DNA from: Chitinophaga pinensis | GTDB lineage: Bacteria > Pseudomonadota > Gammaproteobacteria > Burkholderiales > SG8-41 | Assembly (NCBI GenBank): GCA_943329075.2 | Contig: CALQCM020000048.1 | Location: 1-35,233, forward strand | Direction of reading: 5' to 3' | Length of the DNA: 35,233 nucleotides | Shown: piece by piece, positions 15,106-26,027 of the stretch | How the letters are laid out: each line of letters begins with the position of its first letter | Position numbering within the stretch: the first letter of the stretch is position 1 | Notes under the pieces: model-generated | What the model saw: the letters and a program-made list of their open reading frames with translations, nothing else | The model's database searches: none | What the model was told of the DNA's origin: nothing | Program-made: the position numbers and the translations under genes

Positions 15106-15325
15106 CGTAAATCATGACCAAATCCGGCTTGATGTGACAGTCCCGGTAGTCGACCCATTCGCCGGTCAGCGCGTGATCCCGCAGAGCGGGCGGCAACACC
15201 TGATCGGTCAGCAACAACACAAGGACTGCTTCGAGTAAAGCATCGATGTCCTTTTTGTGCTGCGGCGTAGCTTTAGTGCGTTTGTAGTCTCGCTTGAACG
15301 CTGTCGAACGATTAATCGTCCGCAT
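15041..15325 (-). CDS. yafQ: YafQ-type mRNA interferase toxin
   Basis: A 94-residue RelE-superfamily toxin of the YafQ branch. The residues matching the E. coli YafQ active site are all present: His51 (in RDHALTG), His64 and Asp68 (in RDCHIKPDLVMIY), His89 and Phe93 (in GSHSALF). It is thus probably an active ribosome-dependent endoribonuclease. It starts 14 bp inside the end of the antitoxin gene, the usual coupling for this family. It lies in the accessory segment between the catabolic operon and the housekeeping block. A lone copy like this is compatible with horizontal transfer. Confidence 0.9.
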   Translation of the reverse strand: MRTINRSTAFKRDYKRTKATPQHKKDIDALLEAVLVLLLTDQVLPPALRDHALTGEWVDYRDCHIKPDLVMIYAKPDANTLRLVRLGSHSALFR

Positions 15326-15578
15326 TCAGATCAGCCATCAACGATTTGACATTTTTAAAGGCCTTGCCTTTGCCGGCATCAAGTTCGGCACGTGCCTTGC
15401 GGCTGGTTGCGTTGGGGACTTTGACAGCGAAGGGCAAGCACTGCTCATCGGCAATACGCAGCATCAACAGGCGGATGGCATCGGATATCGACAGGCCCAT
15501 TGCTTCGAGTGCATCCGCGGCGCGCTCTTTGGTCGCGGTATCGATTCGGGCCCGAACGTAGGTGTCAGCTGTGCTCAC
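15312..15578 (-). CDS. dinJ: DinJ/RelB-type antitoxin
   Basis: An 88-residue antitoxin. The N-terminus STADTYVRARID is followed by a ribbon-helix-helix stretch, TKERAADALEAMGLSISDAI, that forms the DNA-binding dimer. The C-terminal half, from about NATSRKARAELD, would wrap the toxin. GTG at 15578 is the start because AAGGAGC lies 5 nt upstream and family homology begins there. The open frame itself extends to 15611. The complex probably represses its own promoter at 15614-15642. Confidence 0.88.
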   Translation of the reverse strand: MSTADTYVRARIDTATKERAADALEAMGLSISDAIRLLMLRIADEQCLPFAVKVPNATSRKARAELDAGKGKAFKNVKSLMADLNADD

Positions 15579-15613
15579 GGTAGCTCCTTTGTGTGCGTCG
15601 TCTTCAGCCAAGG

Positions 15614-15642
15614 AGTGTAGTCACAACAGAACCACAAATCAA
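15614..15642 (-). promoter_or_regulatory. Sigma-70 promoter of the dinJ-yafQ operon
   Basis: On the minus strand TTGATT (15642-15637) and TACACT (15619-15614) are separated by exactly 17 bp and lie about 35 nt before the GTG of dinJ. The spacing and position are good. The -10 matches the consensus at 4 of 6 bases. Confidence 0.5.
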
Positions 15643-15733
15643 GCCTCGAAATTGCACATCCCTGCCTGCTTTTTATATTCACAGGAGATTCCATGCCCTA
15701 CTTTTTTTCACAATAAATCCAAAACTCAGACAG

Positions 15734-16384
15734 TTACTGTTTGGCGCCAGCATTCACCAAAAGCGCAACGATGGGCGCCCAATCCGCCTTGTGCGCCAAC
15801 GCCAGAGCGGTCAGCCCCGTATCGGTGGTCAAATTAGGATCGGCATGGTTGCGCAAAAGAAACTCAACCAATTCACCATGCCCTTCACGCACCGCCATCA
15901 TCAACGCAGTCAGCCCATTGGGTGCGCCGGCATCAATCTGCGCCCCGTAGGCGAGCAAAAGCCGCACGATCCGCACGTCTCCCTTGACCGCCGCATAGAG
16001 CAGCGCATTCCAGCCGGCCCGATTGACCTCGGCGCCCTGCACCAGCAGATAACGAACAATCTCGAGATGTCCCTGCATGGCGGCGTGCATCAGCGCGTTT
16101 TCGCCGGCGGAATTCACCGCATCCACACGGGCGTGCGCCGCGATCAATATCCGCAAGACGGCCAGACCGCCTTCGCGCGCCGCGATAATCAGCAGGTTGT
16201 TGCCATTAGCATCCACCGTGTCCGGCGCGACGCCGCGATTGATCAACTGCGTCACCGTCGCCGGATCGTCGCGTTTGATCGCCTCGATCACGTCTTCATA
16301 GGCGCCGGCAAATGCTGCGGTTGGAACGCTGAGTAGTGTGGCTACCCACAGCGCAATCAAGCCGCGCGCGATCAGTTGATGCAT
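15734..16384 (-). CDS. Exported ankyrin-repeat protein
   Basis: A 216-residue protein with a signal peptide (hydrophobic core LIALWVATLLSVPTAAFA, cleavage after AFA near residue 26) followed by about five ankyrin repeats. Repeat cores such as NNLLIIAAREGGLAVLRILI, NALMHAAMQGHLEIVRYLL, NALLYAAVKGDVRIVRLLL and TALMMAVREGHGELVEFLL are visible. Ankyrin repeats mediate protein-protein contacts, and the partner here is unknown, presumably periplasmic. Its start overlaps the end of tatD by 13 bp, so it is the translationally coupled last gene of the long minus-strand unit. From memory, a similar ankyrin gene follows tatD in other betaproteobacteria, which favours a conserved housekeeping context over recent arrival. 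Confidence 0.85.
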   Translation of the reverse strand: MHQLIARGLIALWVATLLSVPTAAFAGAYEDVIEAIKRDDPATVTQLINRGVAPDTVDANGNNLLIIAAREGGLAVLRILIAAHARVDAVNSAGENALMHAAMQGHLEIVRYLLVQGAEVNRAGWNALLYAAVKGDVRIVRLLLAYGAQIDAGAPNGLTALMMAVREGHGELVEFLLRNHADPNLTTDTGLTALALAHKADWAPIVALLVNAGAKQ

Positions 16385-17139
16385 TTGAACAAGCGCGCAA
16401 AATTGGCGGTCGTCGCGGCCTCGACCTCGTCTATGCTGATGCCGCGCAGACGGGCAATTTCCTCGGCGACATGGCGCACGAACCCGGGTTGATTGGTTTT
16501 GCCACGATGCGGCATGGGTGCAAGAAAGGGCGAATCCGTCTCGACCAGCAAACGGTCCAGCGGCACGCGCTGCGCGACATCCTTCAATTCGCGCGCATTC
16601 TTGAACGTGACGATGCCGGAAAATGAAATGTAGAACCCCATTTCCAGCGCGGCCTCGGCGACTGCCCAGCTTTCAGTGAAGCAATGCATGACGCCGCCGA
16701 TTTCCGAGGCCGTCTCCTCGCGCATCAAACGCAAGGTGTCATCAGCCGCGGCACGGGTATGGATGATCAGAGGTTTGCTGACCTTGCGGGCGGCGCGGAT
16801 GTGCGTGCGAAACCGCTCGCGCTGCCATTCGAGATCGCCCTTCAACCTGAAATAATCGAGCCCGGTTTCGCCGATCGCAACCACCTTCGGATGGTCGGCC
16901 AGCGCAGTCAATTGCTCGATGGTCACCAGCGGGGCATCGGCATGATCGGGATGCACGCCGACCGAGGCGAATATATGCGCATTGGCCTCGGCAATCGCGC
17001 GTATTTTCGGGAAGTCTTCAAGCGTGACAGAAACGCTGAGCGCATACGCCACGTCGTTGGCGCGCATGAGCGCGAAAATGCTGTCGAGCTGGCCTGCGAG
17101 TTCCGGGAAATCGAGATGACAATGAGAATCGACCAGCAT
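16372..17139 (-). CDS. tatD: TatD family metal-dependent deoxyribonuclease
   Basis: A 255-residue TIM-barrel hydrolase of the TatD/YcfH family. Metal-binding landmarks are DSHCHLDF at the N-terminus, AIGETGLDYF (Glu), IIHTRAA (His), VMHCFTES (His) and VETDSPFLAP (Asp). Members act as Mg-dependent 3'-5' exonucleases or quality-control hydrolases. Some related proteins are D-aminoacyl-tRNA or sugar-nucleotide hydrolases. The gene order tmk-holB-(pilZ)-tatD is typical. Here the 51-bp gap to holB is too small for the pilZ gene usually found there. Confidence 0.9.
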   Translation of the reverse strand: MLVDSHCHLDFPELAGQLDSIFALMRANDVAYALSVSVTLEDFPKIRAIAEANAHIFASVGVHPDHADAPLVTIEQLTALADHPKVVAIGETGLDYFRLKGDLEWQRERFRTHIRAARKVSKPLIIHTRAAADDTLRLMREETASEIGGVMHCFTESWAVAEAALEMGFYISFSGIVTFKNARELKDVAQRVPLDRLLVETDSPFLAPMPHRGKTNQPGFVRHVAEEIARLRGISIDEVEAATTANFARLFKCIN

Positions 17140-17190
17140 CAGCAGCTTTCCCTCGAAGAAATCAGAAACAATACGGGTCGCAAGTTCATC

Positions 17191-18884
<1,694 letters not shown>

Positions 18885-19895
18885 CTAGTGATTGCCGCGA
18901 CGCTGGTATTTTGTCACGGCACGCTCGTGTTCCACCAGCGAATCCGAGAACTTTGAACTGCCGTCACCGCGCGCGACAAAATACAGCGCCTTGCTGGCTG
19001 CGGGATGCAAGGCCGCATTCAGCGCGGCCAGTCCCGGCATGGCGATTGGCGTCGGCGGCAAACCCGTGCGCGTATAGGTGTTGTAGGGTGTATCGGCCAG
19101 CAGATCGCGTTTGCGCAAATCGCCGTCGAAAGCGGCGCCCAGCCCGTAGATCACCGTCGGGTCCGTTTGCAGCTTCATGCCGAGCCGCAACCGGTTCACG
19201 AAAACCGCGGCAATCAAATTGCGTTCGCCGGCCTGCCCGGTTTCCTTTTCCACGATCGAAGCCAGAATCAACGCCTGATAGGGGTTCTCCAGAGGCAACC
19301 CTGCATCACGCGCAGCCCACAGCGCATTGAGCTGGTATTGCAGCGTGCGGTTGGCACGCTGCAATACGGCGACATCGCTGGTGCCATTGGCGAAAAAATA
19401 GGTGTCGGGATAAAACAGCCCCTCCGGCGCAGTCGGCGCCAAGCCGAGTCGCTGCACGACTTCGACCGTGCCCAATCCGGCGAGATCGTGGCGCAATGCC
19501 GGATGCGCATCAATGGCTGCGCGCAACTGCGCGAAAGTCCAGCCTTCGACGATGGTCAGCTTGTCCTGCCGATGGTCACCGCTGGTGACCTTCTGCAACA
19601 AAGTGTAAGGGCTGATGCCGGCCGTAATTTCATAATTGCCCGCCTGGATGCGGTTCTCGACGCCGGAGACGCGCGCCAGCAATTCAAACCGCCACGCCGA
19701 ATCCACCACACCTGCGGCCTGCAATTGGCGCGAGGCACTGCGCAATCCGCTGCCCTGTTTCAAACTGAATTGAAGCGGCTGCGCGATTTCGCGCGCGATG
19801 AAATTGGTCGCCACGAACCACGCCGTAACACCGACGAGTGCAAGAAACAGCAGCCGCCAAAACCAGCTGCCTTTGCGTTTAGCGGTTTTCGGCAT
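18885..19895 (-). CDS. mltG: Endolytic murein transglycosylase MltG
   Basis: A 336-residue YceG-like protein. A single N-terminal membrane anchor (FWRLLFLALVGVTAWFVATN, about residues 12-31) follows a basic cytoplasmic start. The periplasmic part has a LysM-like region and the catalytic block ILASIVEKETGQ with its Glu, then TDPTVIYGLG and PYNTYTRTGLPPTPI. It cleaves nascent peptidoglycan strands and so ends glycan synthesis. It overlaps pabC by 17 bp, so the two are co-translated. Confidence 0.93.
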   Translation of the reverse strand: MPKTAKRKGSWFWRLLFLALVGVTAWFVATNFIAREIAQPLQFSLKQGSGLRSASRQLQAAGVVDSAWRFELLARVSGVENRIQAGNYEITAGISPYTLLQKVTSGDHRQDKLTIVEGWTFAQLRAAIDAHPALRHDLAGLGTVEVVQRLGLAPTAPEGLFYPDTYFFANGTSDVAVLQRANRTLQYQLNALWAARDAGLPLENPYQALILASIVEKETGQAGERNLIAAVFVNRLRLGMKLQTDPTVIYGLGAAFDGDLRKRDLLADTPYNTYTRTGLPPTPIAMPGLAALNAALHPAASKALYFVARGDGSSKFSDSLVEHERAVTKYQRRGNH

Positions 19896-20691
19896 TTTTG
19901 ATCCATAGTCGCATACGCCCGGCGAACGGATGCGCGCTCCAGCTCATAGCGTCCAGTACCGCGACCGGCCAGACACCGATGACGCTGTTAACCAGAAACA
20001 CTGCGTCGGCGCCACGCACGGCCTCCGGCGTTACGCGGTCGATATGTACCGGCACGCCTTCGGCGCGCGCACTTTCTATAATCAGATCGCGCATCACACC
20101 GGCGATCCCGCTGCCGTTGAGCGCAGGCGTGGTTAACTCGCCAGCGCGCAAAAGAAACAGATTGCTCATGGTGCCACTGATGACGTCACCGTTGACATCG
20201 CGCAGCAGCCCTTCCGCAATACCTGCATCATTCCATTCGGAACGTGCCAGCACGTTTTCCAGTCGGTTGAGATGTTTGATGCCGGCGAGTGCGGGCTGTA
20301 CTGAAAGGCGAAAATCGCACCAACGCACATGCACTCCGTCATCTTTTGCTGCGCGCGTTGCGCCCGCTGCATTCCAGCTGACGACACGGGTCATGTTTGC
20401 CGCCGACGGTATCGCATATCCGCGCAGTGCGACACCACGCGTCAATGTGATACGGATCACACCATCAGGCCTCGCCGCGGCAATTTTCGCGAGGTCGGCT
20501 TCCAGAATTGTTTGCGACGGACATTCGAGATGCAACGCAGCGCCATCTGCGGCGAGTTTGGCGTATTGCCGCGGCCAAAGCGGCACCGTGCCGGCGCGCA
20601 TCGGGAACGTGCGGAACACGCCGTCACCATAGGTAAAGCCACGATCGCGTGCATCGATCGTGGTTTCTTCAATTCCGTTGACGAGTTGCAT
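19879..20691 (-). CDS. pabC: Aminodeoxychorismate lyase
   Basis: A 270-residue fold-type IV PLP enzyme. It begins with the family hallmark ARDRGFTYGDGVFRT. The PLP lysine is in IKHLNRLENVL, which resembles the E. coli PabC motif, and GTMSNLFLL forms part of the cofactor site. It converts 4-amino-4-deoxychorismate to p-aminobenzoate and pyruvate for folate synthesis. Branched-chain or D-amino-acid aminotransferases share the fold, but the position between fabF and mltG favours PabC, as in E. coli. Confidence 0.9.
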   Translation of the reverse strand: MQLVNGIEETTIDARDRGFTYGDGVFRTFPMRAGTVPLWPRQYAKLAADGAALHLECPSQTILEADLAKIAAARPDGVIRITLTRGVALRGYAIPSAANMTRVVSWNAAGATRAAKDDGVHVRWCDFRLSVQPALAGIKHLNRLENVLARSEWNDAGIAEGLLRDVNGDVISGTMSNLFLLRAGELTTPALNGSGIAGVMRDLIIESARAEGVPVHIDRVTPEAVRGADAVFLVNSVIGVWPVAVLDAMSWSAHPFAGRMRLWIKNAENR

Positions 20692-20738
20692 GGCGGACAG
20701 TTGGAACCCGGCGCGCGCGGACGGCCGCCGCTACGGCG

Positions 20739-21977
20739 TCAAATCGCCCGGAAGACCAGCGTGCCGTTGGTGCCGCCGAAACCGAACGAATTCGAAATGG
20801 CGACCTGGATTTTCATTTTGCGCGCGGTGTTCGGTATGTAATCAAGATCGCATTCCGGATCCTGATTGACCAGATTGATCGTCGGCGGTGCGATCTGTTC
20901 GTGCACCGCCATTGCTGAAAATACCGCCTCGATGCCGCCGGCGGCACCGAGCAGATGGCCGGTCATCGATTTGGTGGAACTGACTGCGAGTTTTTTCGCG
21001 GCGTCGCCAAAGCAGCGTTTCACCGCGATCGTTTCAGCGAGATCGCCCAACGGCGTCGAGGTGCCGTGCGCGTTGACGTAATCGACTTCGTCGACATTGA
21101 CACCGCCGTTGCGCAGGGCATTGGTCATGCAGCGTGCGGCGCCCTCGCCGTCTGCGACCGGTGCGGTGATGTGGTGCGCATCTGCGCTCAGACCGTAACC
21201 CGCGAGTTCGCAATAAATGCGCGCGCCGCGCTTTTTCGCGTGTTCATATTCTTCCAGCACCAGAACGCCGGCGCCTTCGCCCAGCACGAAACCGTCGCGA
21301 TCCCGGTCCCACGGACGGCTGGCGAGTTCCGGCGCATCGTTGCGTGCCGACAGGGCGCGCGCGGCACAAAATCCGCCGACGCCCAATGGGGAAACGCAGG
21401 ATTCGGCACCACCGGCAACCATGACATCGGCGTCGCCATATTCGATCAGGCGCCCGGCCTCGCCGATGCTGTGGTTGGCCGTCGTGCAGGCGCTGACCAC
21501 TGCGATGTTCGGGCCTTTGAGGCCGTACATGATCGACAGCTGACCCGAAATCATATTGATGATGGTGCCGGGCACGAAGAACGGAGAAATCTTGCGCGCT
21601 CCGCCAGCGAGGTAAGCATCGTGCGTCGTTTCAATCAGCGGCAGGCCGCCGATGCCCGAACCGATGCAAACGCCGATTTGTTCGCGCGCTTCCTTCTCAA
21701 GATCGATGCCGGAATCCTTGAGCGCATCAATCCCGGCGGCTAAGCCGTAATGAATAAACGTGTCGAAACGCCGCGCCTCCTTCGGTGCGAGCCATTTTGC
21801 GACCTCGAAATTCTTGACCTCGCCTGCGATCTGCGTCGAGAAACTGGACGCGTCGAAGCGGCTGATGCGAGCGATCCCCGATTTACCGGCGATCACATTG
21901 CCCCAAGCCTCCCCGACACCGATTCCGACAGGGGAAACGATGCCCAGACCGGTTACGACTACTCTGCGTCGTGCCAA
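20739..21977 (-). CDS. fabF: 3-oxoacyl-[acyl-carrier-protein] synthase II
   Basis: A 412-residue beta-ketoacyl-ACP synthase. The active-site Cys164 is in VSACTTANHS. The two catalytic histidines are in VNAHGTSTPLGD (about residue 304) and KSMTGHLLGAAGG (about 341), and the C-terminus has NSFGFGGTNGTLVF. The Cys-His-His set marks a condensing enzyme of fatty-acid elongation, using malonyl-ACP. The start is TTG at 21977. It follows acpP after 25 bp, the standard order. Confidence 0.95.
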   Translation of the reverse strand: MARRRVVVTGLGIVSPVGIGVGEAWGNVIAGKSGIARISRFDASSFSTQIAGEVKNFEVAKWLAPKEARRFDTFIHYGLAAGIDALKDSGIDLEKEAREQIGVCIGSGIGGLPLIETTHDAYLAGGARKISPFFVPGTIINMISGQLSIMYGLKGPNIAVVSACTTANHSIGEAGRLIEYGDADVMVAGGAESCVSPLGVGGFCAARALSARNDAPELASRPWDRDRDGFVLGEGAGVLVLEEYEHAKKRGARIYCELAGYGLSADAHHITAPVADGEGAARCMTNALRNGGVNVDEVDYVNAHGTSTPLGDLAETIAVKRCFGDAAKKLAVSSTKSMTGHLLGAAGGIEAVFSAMAVHEQIAPPTINLVNQDPECDLDYIPNTARKMKIQVAISNSFGFGGTNGTLVFRAI

Positions 21978-22002
21978 TGGAGTTCCGTTGAGTTCAGTGA
22001 AC

Positions 22003-22239
22003 TTATTTGACGTGTGCCTTGACGTAATCCACTGCCTGCTGGACCGTCGTGATCTTTTCCGCGTCTTCGTCCGGGATTTCGCACTCGAACTCTTCTTCGA
22101 GAGCCATCACCAGTTCGACGGTGTCGAGTGAGTCGGCGCCCAGGTCGTTGACAAAGGACGATTCGCTTTTGACATCGGCTTCGTTGACACCCAGTTGCTC
22201 GGCGACGATTTTCTTGACACGCGGTTCTATGTTTTCCAT
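22003..22239 (-). CDS. acpP: Acyl carrier protein
   Basis: A 78-residue acidic four-helix protein. Ser37 in the motif [10 protein letters not shown] takes the 4'-phosphopantetheine arm that carries growing acyl chains. The N-terminus [18 protein letters not shown] is typical. Start ATG at 22239 has GAAGGGGGAAC upstream, a very strong ribosome-binding site that suits the high level of this protein. An 88-bp gap separates it from fabG, with no hairpin recognised. It may hold a second promoter. Confidence 0.97.
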   Translation of the reverse strand: MENIEPRVKKIVAEQLGVNEADVKSESSFVNDLGADSLDTVELVMALEEEFECEIPDEDAEKITTVQQAVDYVKAHVK

Positions 22240-22327
22240 CTAGTTCCCCCTTCTCGGTAATGTGTGCAGTTTCAAAGTGTGCATTTTAGCAAATCCGGCG
22301 CCGGTCTCCCAACAGCAGTTTTTACCG

Positions 22328-23071
22328 CTAATCCATGTACATTCCGCCATTCACATGAATGGTCGCGCCTGTGATATAGGCGGCTGCCGGTGAGGCCAGA
22401 AAAGCGACCGTGCCCGCAATGTCTTCCACGCGGCCCAGCCGCGCCAGCGGAATCTGCTTGACCAGCGCGCCGCGCTGTTCCTCGCTCAAATCCCGCGTCA
22501 TGTCCGTTTCGATAAAACCGGGCGCCACGCAATTCACCGTAATATTGCGGCTGCCGATTTCACGTGCCAGCGACTTGCTGAAGCCCATCATGCCGGCCTT
22601 GGCCGCCGCGTAATTGCTTTGCCCGGCGTTGCCCATCGAGCCGATCACCGAAGTGATATTGACGATGCGTCCGCTGCGCGCCTTCATCATGCCGCGCATG
22701 ACCAGCTTGGATAACCGGAAAGCCGACTTGAGGTTGGTGGAAAGAATATCGTCCCACTCCTCGTCCTTCATGCGCATCAGCAGATTGTCGCGCGTGATGC
22801 CGGCATTGTTGACGAGAATCGACACATCGCCAAACTGCTTCTGTATCGCAGCGACAACGCCCTCGCATTGCGCAGCGTCGTTGACGTTGAGGGCAAAGCC
22901 GGCGCCTGTGGCACCCGCCGCCGCCAGATATTCACTGATTGCGTGTGCGCCCGCCTCCGTGGTCGCGGTACCGGCGACCGTCGCACCAAGGCGCGCCAGT
23001 TCCACCGCGATGGCGCGTCCGATACCGCGCGAGGCGCCGCTAATCAATGCGATTTCACCGGCGAGCATCAT
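22328..23071 (-). CDS. fabG: 3-oxoacyl-[acyl-carrier-protein] reductase
   Basis: A 247-residue short-chain dehydrogenase. The NADP motif GASRGIGRA lies near the N-terminus and is followed by the NNAG motif (VNNAGITRD). The catalytic Ser is in NITSVIGSMG, and the YxxxK motif is YAAAKAG. It reduces 3-ketoacyl-ACP. ATG at 23071 is chosen because it overlaps the fabD stop (ATGA) and a run of Gs precedes it. The open frame upstream of it merely crosses fabD. The length is exactly that of FabG. Confidence 0.95.
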   Translation of the reverse strand: MMLAGEIALISGASRGIGRAIAVELARLGATVAGTATTEAGAHAISEYLAAAGATGAGFALNVNDAAQCEGVVAAIQKQFGDVSILVNNAGITRDNLLMRMKDEEWDDILSTNLKSAFRLSKLVMRGMMKARSGRIVNITSVIGSMGNAGQSNYAAAKAGMMGFSKSLAREIGSRNITVNCVAPGFIETDMTRDLSEEQRGALVKQIPLARLGRVEDIAGTVAFLASPAAAYITGATIHVNGGMYMD

Positions 23072-24003
23072 GCCCCCTGCACTGCCTGCAGCGATTGTTC
23101 CAGCGAAGCTGCATCGGCAATCGCCAGACCCAGCATTGCGCCGTCGATCCGCTTGGTCAGGCCGGCCAGCACCTTGCCGGGGCCGCATTCGGCGACGTGC
23201 GTGACACCGATGGCCGCCATGGCCTTCACGACTTCAACCCAGCGTACCGGGTTGCAGGCCTGACGCGCCAATGCGTCTTTGATTTTTGCAGGATCGGTGA
23301 GCGTCGCCACATCGACATTATTGATGACCGGAATCTGCGGTGACTGGAATGAAACCGACGCCAGATATTGCGCGAGGCGCTCTGCGGCCGGTTTCAGCAG
23401 CGACGAATGAAATGGCGCGCTCACCGGCAACAGCACTGCGCGTTTCGCGCCTTTGCTCTTAACCAGCACTGCACCGCGTTCGACCGCGCTTTTGTGGCCT
23501 GCGATCACCACCTGGCTCGGTGCATTGAAATTCACCGCCTCGACGACCTCGCCCTGCGCAGCTTCGACACAGGCGGCGCGCACGCTGTCGTCGTCAAGGC
23601 CCAGCACAGCAGCCATTGCGCCGGTACCGATCGGCACGGCTTCCTGCATGGCCTGCGCGCGAAAGCGCACCAGCGGCAATGCATCTTTGAAAGCAATCAC
23701 GCCGGCCGCAACCAATGCGGTGTATTCGCCCAAACTGTGTCCGGCCACGATGCTCGGCGCGGTACCGCCGGCGGCACACCATGCGCGGTAGACCGCGTAG
23801 CCTGCCGTCAGCATCAACGGCTGCGTATTGACCGTGGCATTCAGATCTTCGGCCGGGCCTTCGGCGGCGAGTTTCCACAAATCCTGATTGAGGACATCGG
23901 ACGCCTCCGCAAACGTCTCGCGAACCGCCGGCACGTCGGCAAAACTTAGCAGCATGCCAACCGACTGTGAACCCTGCCCCGGAAATACCAATGCGAGTTT
24001 CAT
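23068..24003 (-). CDS. fabD: Malonyl-CoA-ACP transacylase
   Basis: A 311-residue acyltransferase. Ser90 in GHSLGEYTALVAAG and a later His in SAPFHSSLL form the catalytic dyad, and the N-terminal LVFPGQGSQ motif is present. It transfers malonyl from CoA to ACP. ATG at 24003 starts the conserved MKLALVFPGQG. The open frame extends to 24183, but that part is out of frame with fabH and lacks homology. Four bases separate it from the fabH stop. Confidence 0.95.
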   Translation of the reverse strand: MKLALVFPGQGSQSVGMLLSFADVPAVRETFAEASDVLNQDLWKLAAEGPAEDLNATVNTQPLMLTAGYAVYRAWCAAGGTAPSIVAGHSLGEYTALVAAGVIAFKDALPLVRFRAQAMQEAVPIGTGAMAAVLGLDDDSVRAACVEAAQGEVVEAVNFNAPSQVVIAGHKSAVERGAVLVKSKGAKRAVLLPVSAPFHSSLLKPAAERLAQYLASVSFQSPQIPVINNVDVATLTDPAKIKDALARQACNPVRWVEVVKAMAAIGVTHVAECGPGKVLAGLTKRIDGAMLGLAIADAASLEQSLQAVQGA

Positions 24004-24007
24004 CCTG

Positions 24008-24967
24008 TCACATCTCCACCAGCGCGGCGCCCCAGGTGAAGCCACCGCCCACGCCCTCGAGCAAAATCTTTTGCCCCGGCTTGATGCGGCCGTCGCGTAT
24101 CGCAACGTCGAGCGCCAGCGGCACCGAAGCCGCCGACGTATTCGCATGCCGGTCCACGGTAACCACCACGTGCGAAGCATCAATACCGAGTTTTTTCGCC
24201 GTCGATTCCAGGATGCGCACGTTCGCCTGGTGCGGGATCAACCAGTCGAGATCGGCGGGTTGCATGTTGCAAAGACCGAGCACTTCGCGCGCCACTTCGT
24301 CGAGTACCCGCACCGCAAATTTGAATACGGCACCGCCGTCCATGCGCAGGAACGGATCGCCGGTGATATTGCCGCCGCAAATCTGCCCCGGCGTCGAAAG
24401 TATCCCGGCGTGTGATCCGTCGGCATGCAGCACACTGGCGAGGATGCCGGGTTTGTCCGACGCCGCCAGCACCACCGCGCCGGCGCCGTCACCAAACAAT
24501 ACGCAAGTGCCGCGGTCTTTCCAGTCGAGAATGCGCGAAAACACCTCGGCACCGACCACCAGCGCATGTTTGCAACTGCCGCCGCGAATGAATTTGTCGG
24601 CAATATCCATCGCGTAAATGAATCCCGAGCAGACTGCCTGCACGTCGAACGCAGGACAGCCTTTGATGCCCAGCTTCGCCTGCAGCAGGCAGGCGGTACT
24701 CGGAAATATGAAATCCGGCGTCGACGTCGCGACGATGATCAGCCCGATCTGGTCCGGCGTGATGCCGGCAGCGGCAATGGCGCGTTGCGCCGCTTCGAAC
24801 GCGAGCGCACTCGAAGTCTGATCCGGGGCCGCGAGATGCCGCTGGCAAATACCGGTGCGGCTGCGTATCCATTCGTCGGATGTTTCGACACGCGTGGCGA
24901 GATCGGCGTTGGTAACAACATTCGCCGGCAGATAGCTGCCGGTGCCAACGATGCGTGAATAAATCAA
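24008..24967 (-). CDS. fabH: 3-oxoacyl-[acyl-carrier-protein] synthase III
   Basis: A 319-residue KAS III that starts fatty-acid synthesis from acetyl-CoA and malonyl-ACP. The catalytic triad is visible: Cys113 in QAVCSGFIY, His in [10 protein letters not shown] and Asn in [12 protein letters not shown]. The start is TTG at 24967, overlapping the plsX stop (TTGA), with GGAGGGGGC directly upstream. The rare start is therefore well supported. Confidence 0.95.
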   Translation of the reverse strand: MIYSRIVGTGSYLPANVVTNADLATRVETSDEWIRSRTGICQRHLAAPDQTSSALAFEAAQRAIAAAGITPDQIGLIIVATSTPDFIFPSTACLLQAKLGIKGCPAFDVQAVCSGFIYAMDIADKFIRGGSCKHALVVGAEVFSRILDWKDRGTCVLFGDGAGAVVLAASDKPGILASVLHADGSHAGILSTPGQICGGNITGDPFLRMDGGAVFKFAVRVLDEVAREVLGLCNMQPADLDWLIPHQANVRILESTAKKLGIDASHVVVTVDRHANTSAASVPLALDVAIRDGRIKPGQKILLEGVGGGFTWGAALVEM

Positions 24968-25980
24968 ACAGCCCCCTCCTGGATCGCCGACATGCGTTCG
25001 GTAATGTGGTTGAGCACTCCGCCACGGGCCTCATCAACCGCCCGCCCGATGGCAATGCGGAAAGCCAAATGATCGGCGGAGCCATGACTTTTTACCACGA
25101 TCCCGCGCAAGCCCAGCAAGGTCGCACCGTTGTATTGACGTGGATCAATGCGGTTACGAAACGCATTGAGCACCGGCTTTGCAATCAAACCGGCGACGCG
25201 CGTAAACAGGTTACGGTGAAATTCCTCGCGCAGATAAAAACCCAGCATGCGGATGATGCCTTCGCTGGCCTTGAGCGCAACGTTGCCGACAAAACCATCG
25301 CAGACGACGACGTCGGTCGTGCCCTTGTAGATGTCGTCGCCTTCGACGTTGCCATAAAAATTGAGGCCGCTGGCGCGCAACAATTCGGCGGCCCTTTTGA
25401 CCACTTCATTGCCCTTGATGTCTTCTTCGCCGATGTTGAGCAGGCCGACGCTGGGCGATGCTTTGCCTTCGATCGAACTCACCAGCACCGAACCCATGAT
25501 GCCGAATTGCAACAGGTGTTCTGCCGTGCAATCGACGTTGGCGCCCAGATCAAGCATATAGGTGTGACCCGTGCGGGTCGGCAGGATCGAGCAGATCGCG
25601 GGGCGCTCGACGTTCGGGAGCGTCTTCAGCACAAACCGCGAAATAGCCATCAATGCGCCGGTGTTGCCGGCGCTGATGCAAGCGTGCGCGCTGCCATCCT
25701 TGACCAGATTAATGGCGACCCGCATCGAGGAATCTTTTTTCCCGCGCAAGGCCACCGCCGGCGACTCATCCATCGTGATGATTTCGCTGGCGTGCAGGAC
25801 TGACAGCTGCGGCATGTTTTCCGCCGACAGGCTGCACAACTGTTGGTTGATCGCATCCTGCAATCCAACCAGGACGATATTGACATCCGCGGCTGCGCGC
25901 AGGTACTCAACAGCGGCCGGCACCGTTACGCTAGGGCCGTGGTCGCCACCCATGCAATCGACGGCAACCGTTACAGCCAC
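24964..25980 (-). CDS. plsX: Phosphate acyltransferase PlsX
   Basis: A 338-residue enzyme that makes acyl-phosphate from acyl-ACP for phospholipid synthesis. Its hallmarks are [12 protein letters not shown] at the N-terminus, [20 protein letters not shown] and [17 protein letters not shown] at 25980 is the start. The gene lies 47 bp downstream of rpmF, the nearly universal rpmF-plsX-fabH order of proteobacteria, and links ribosome protein supply to membrane lipid synthesis. Confidence 0.95.
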   Translation of the reverse strand: MAVTVAVDCMGGDHGPSVTVPAAVEYLRAAADVNIVLVGLQDAINQQLCSLSAENMPQLSVLHASEIITMDESPAVALRGKKDSSMRVAINLVKDGSAHACISAGNTGALMAISRFVLKTLPNVERPAICSILPTRTGHTYMLDLGANVDCTAEHLLQFGIMGSVLVSSIEGKASPSVGLLNIGEEDIKGNEVVKRAAELLRASGLNFYGNVEGDDIYKGTTDVVVCDGFVGNVALKASEGIIRMLGFYLREEFHRNLFTRVAGLIAKPVLNAFRNRIDPRQYNGATLLGLRGIVVKSHGSADHLAFRIAIGRAVDEARGGVLNHITERMSAIQEGAV

Positions 25981-26027
25981 GCTGTCCTCCCCGCCTTCAG
26001 CCTGGCCGGGTACCCGGTAACCAGGAT

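Noticed and set aside
19005..19901. 298-codon plus-strand ORF
   Set aside because: Shadow of mltG, without recognisable domains.
23072..23188. Extended N-terminus of FabG
   Set aside because: The extra residues overlap fabD and lack homology. MMLAGEIALISGA is the conserved start.
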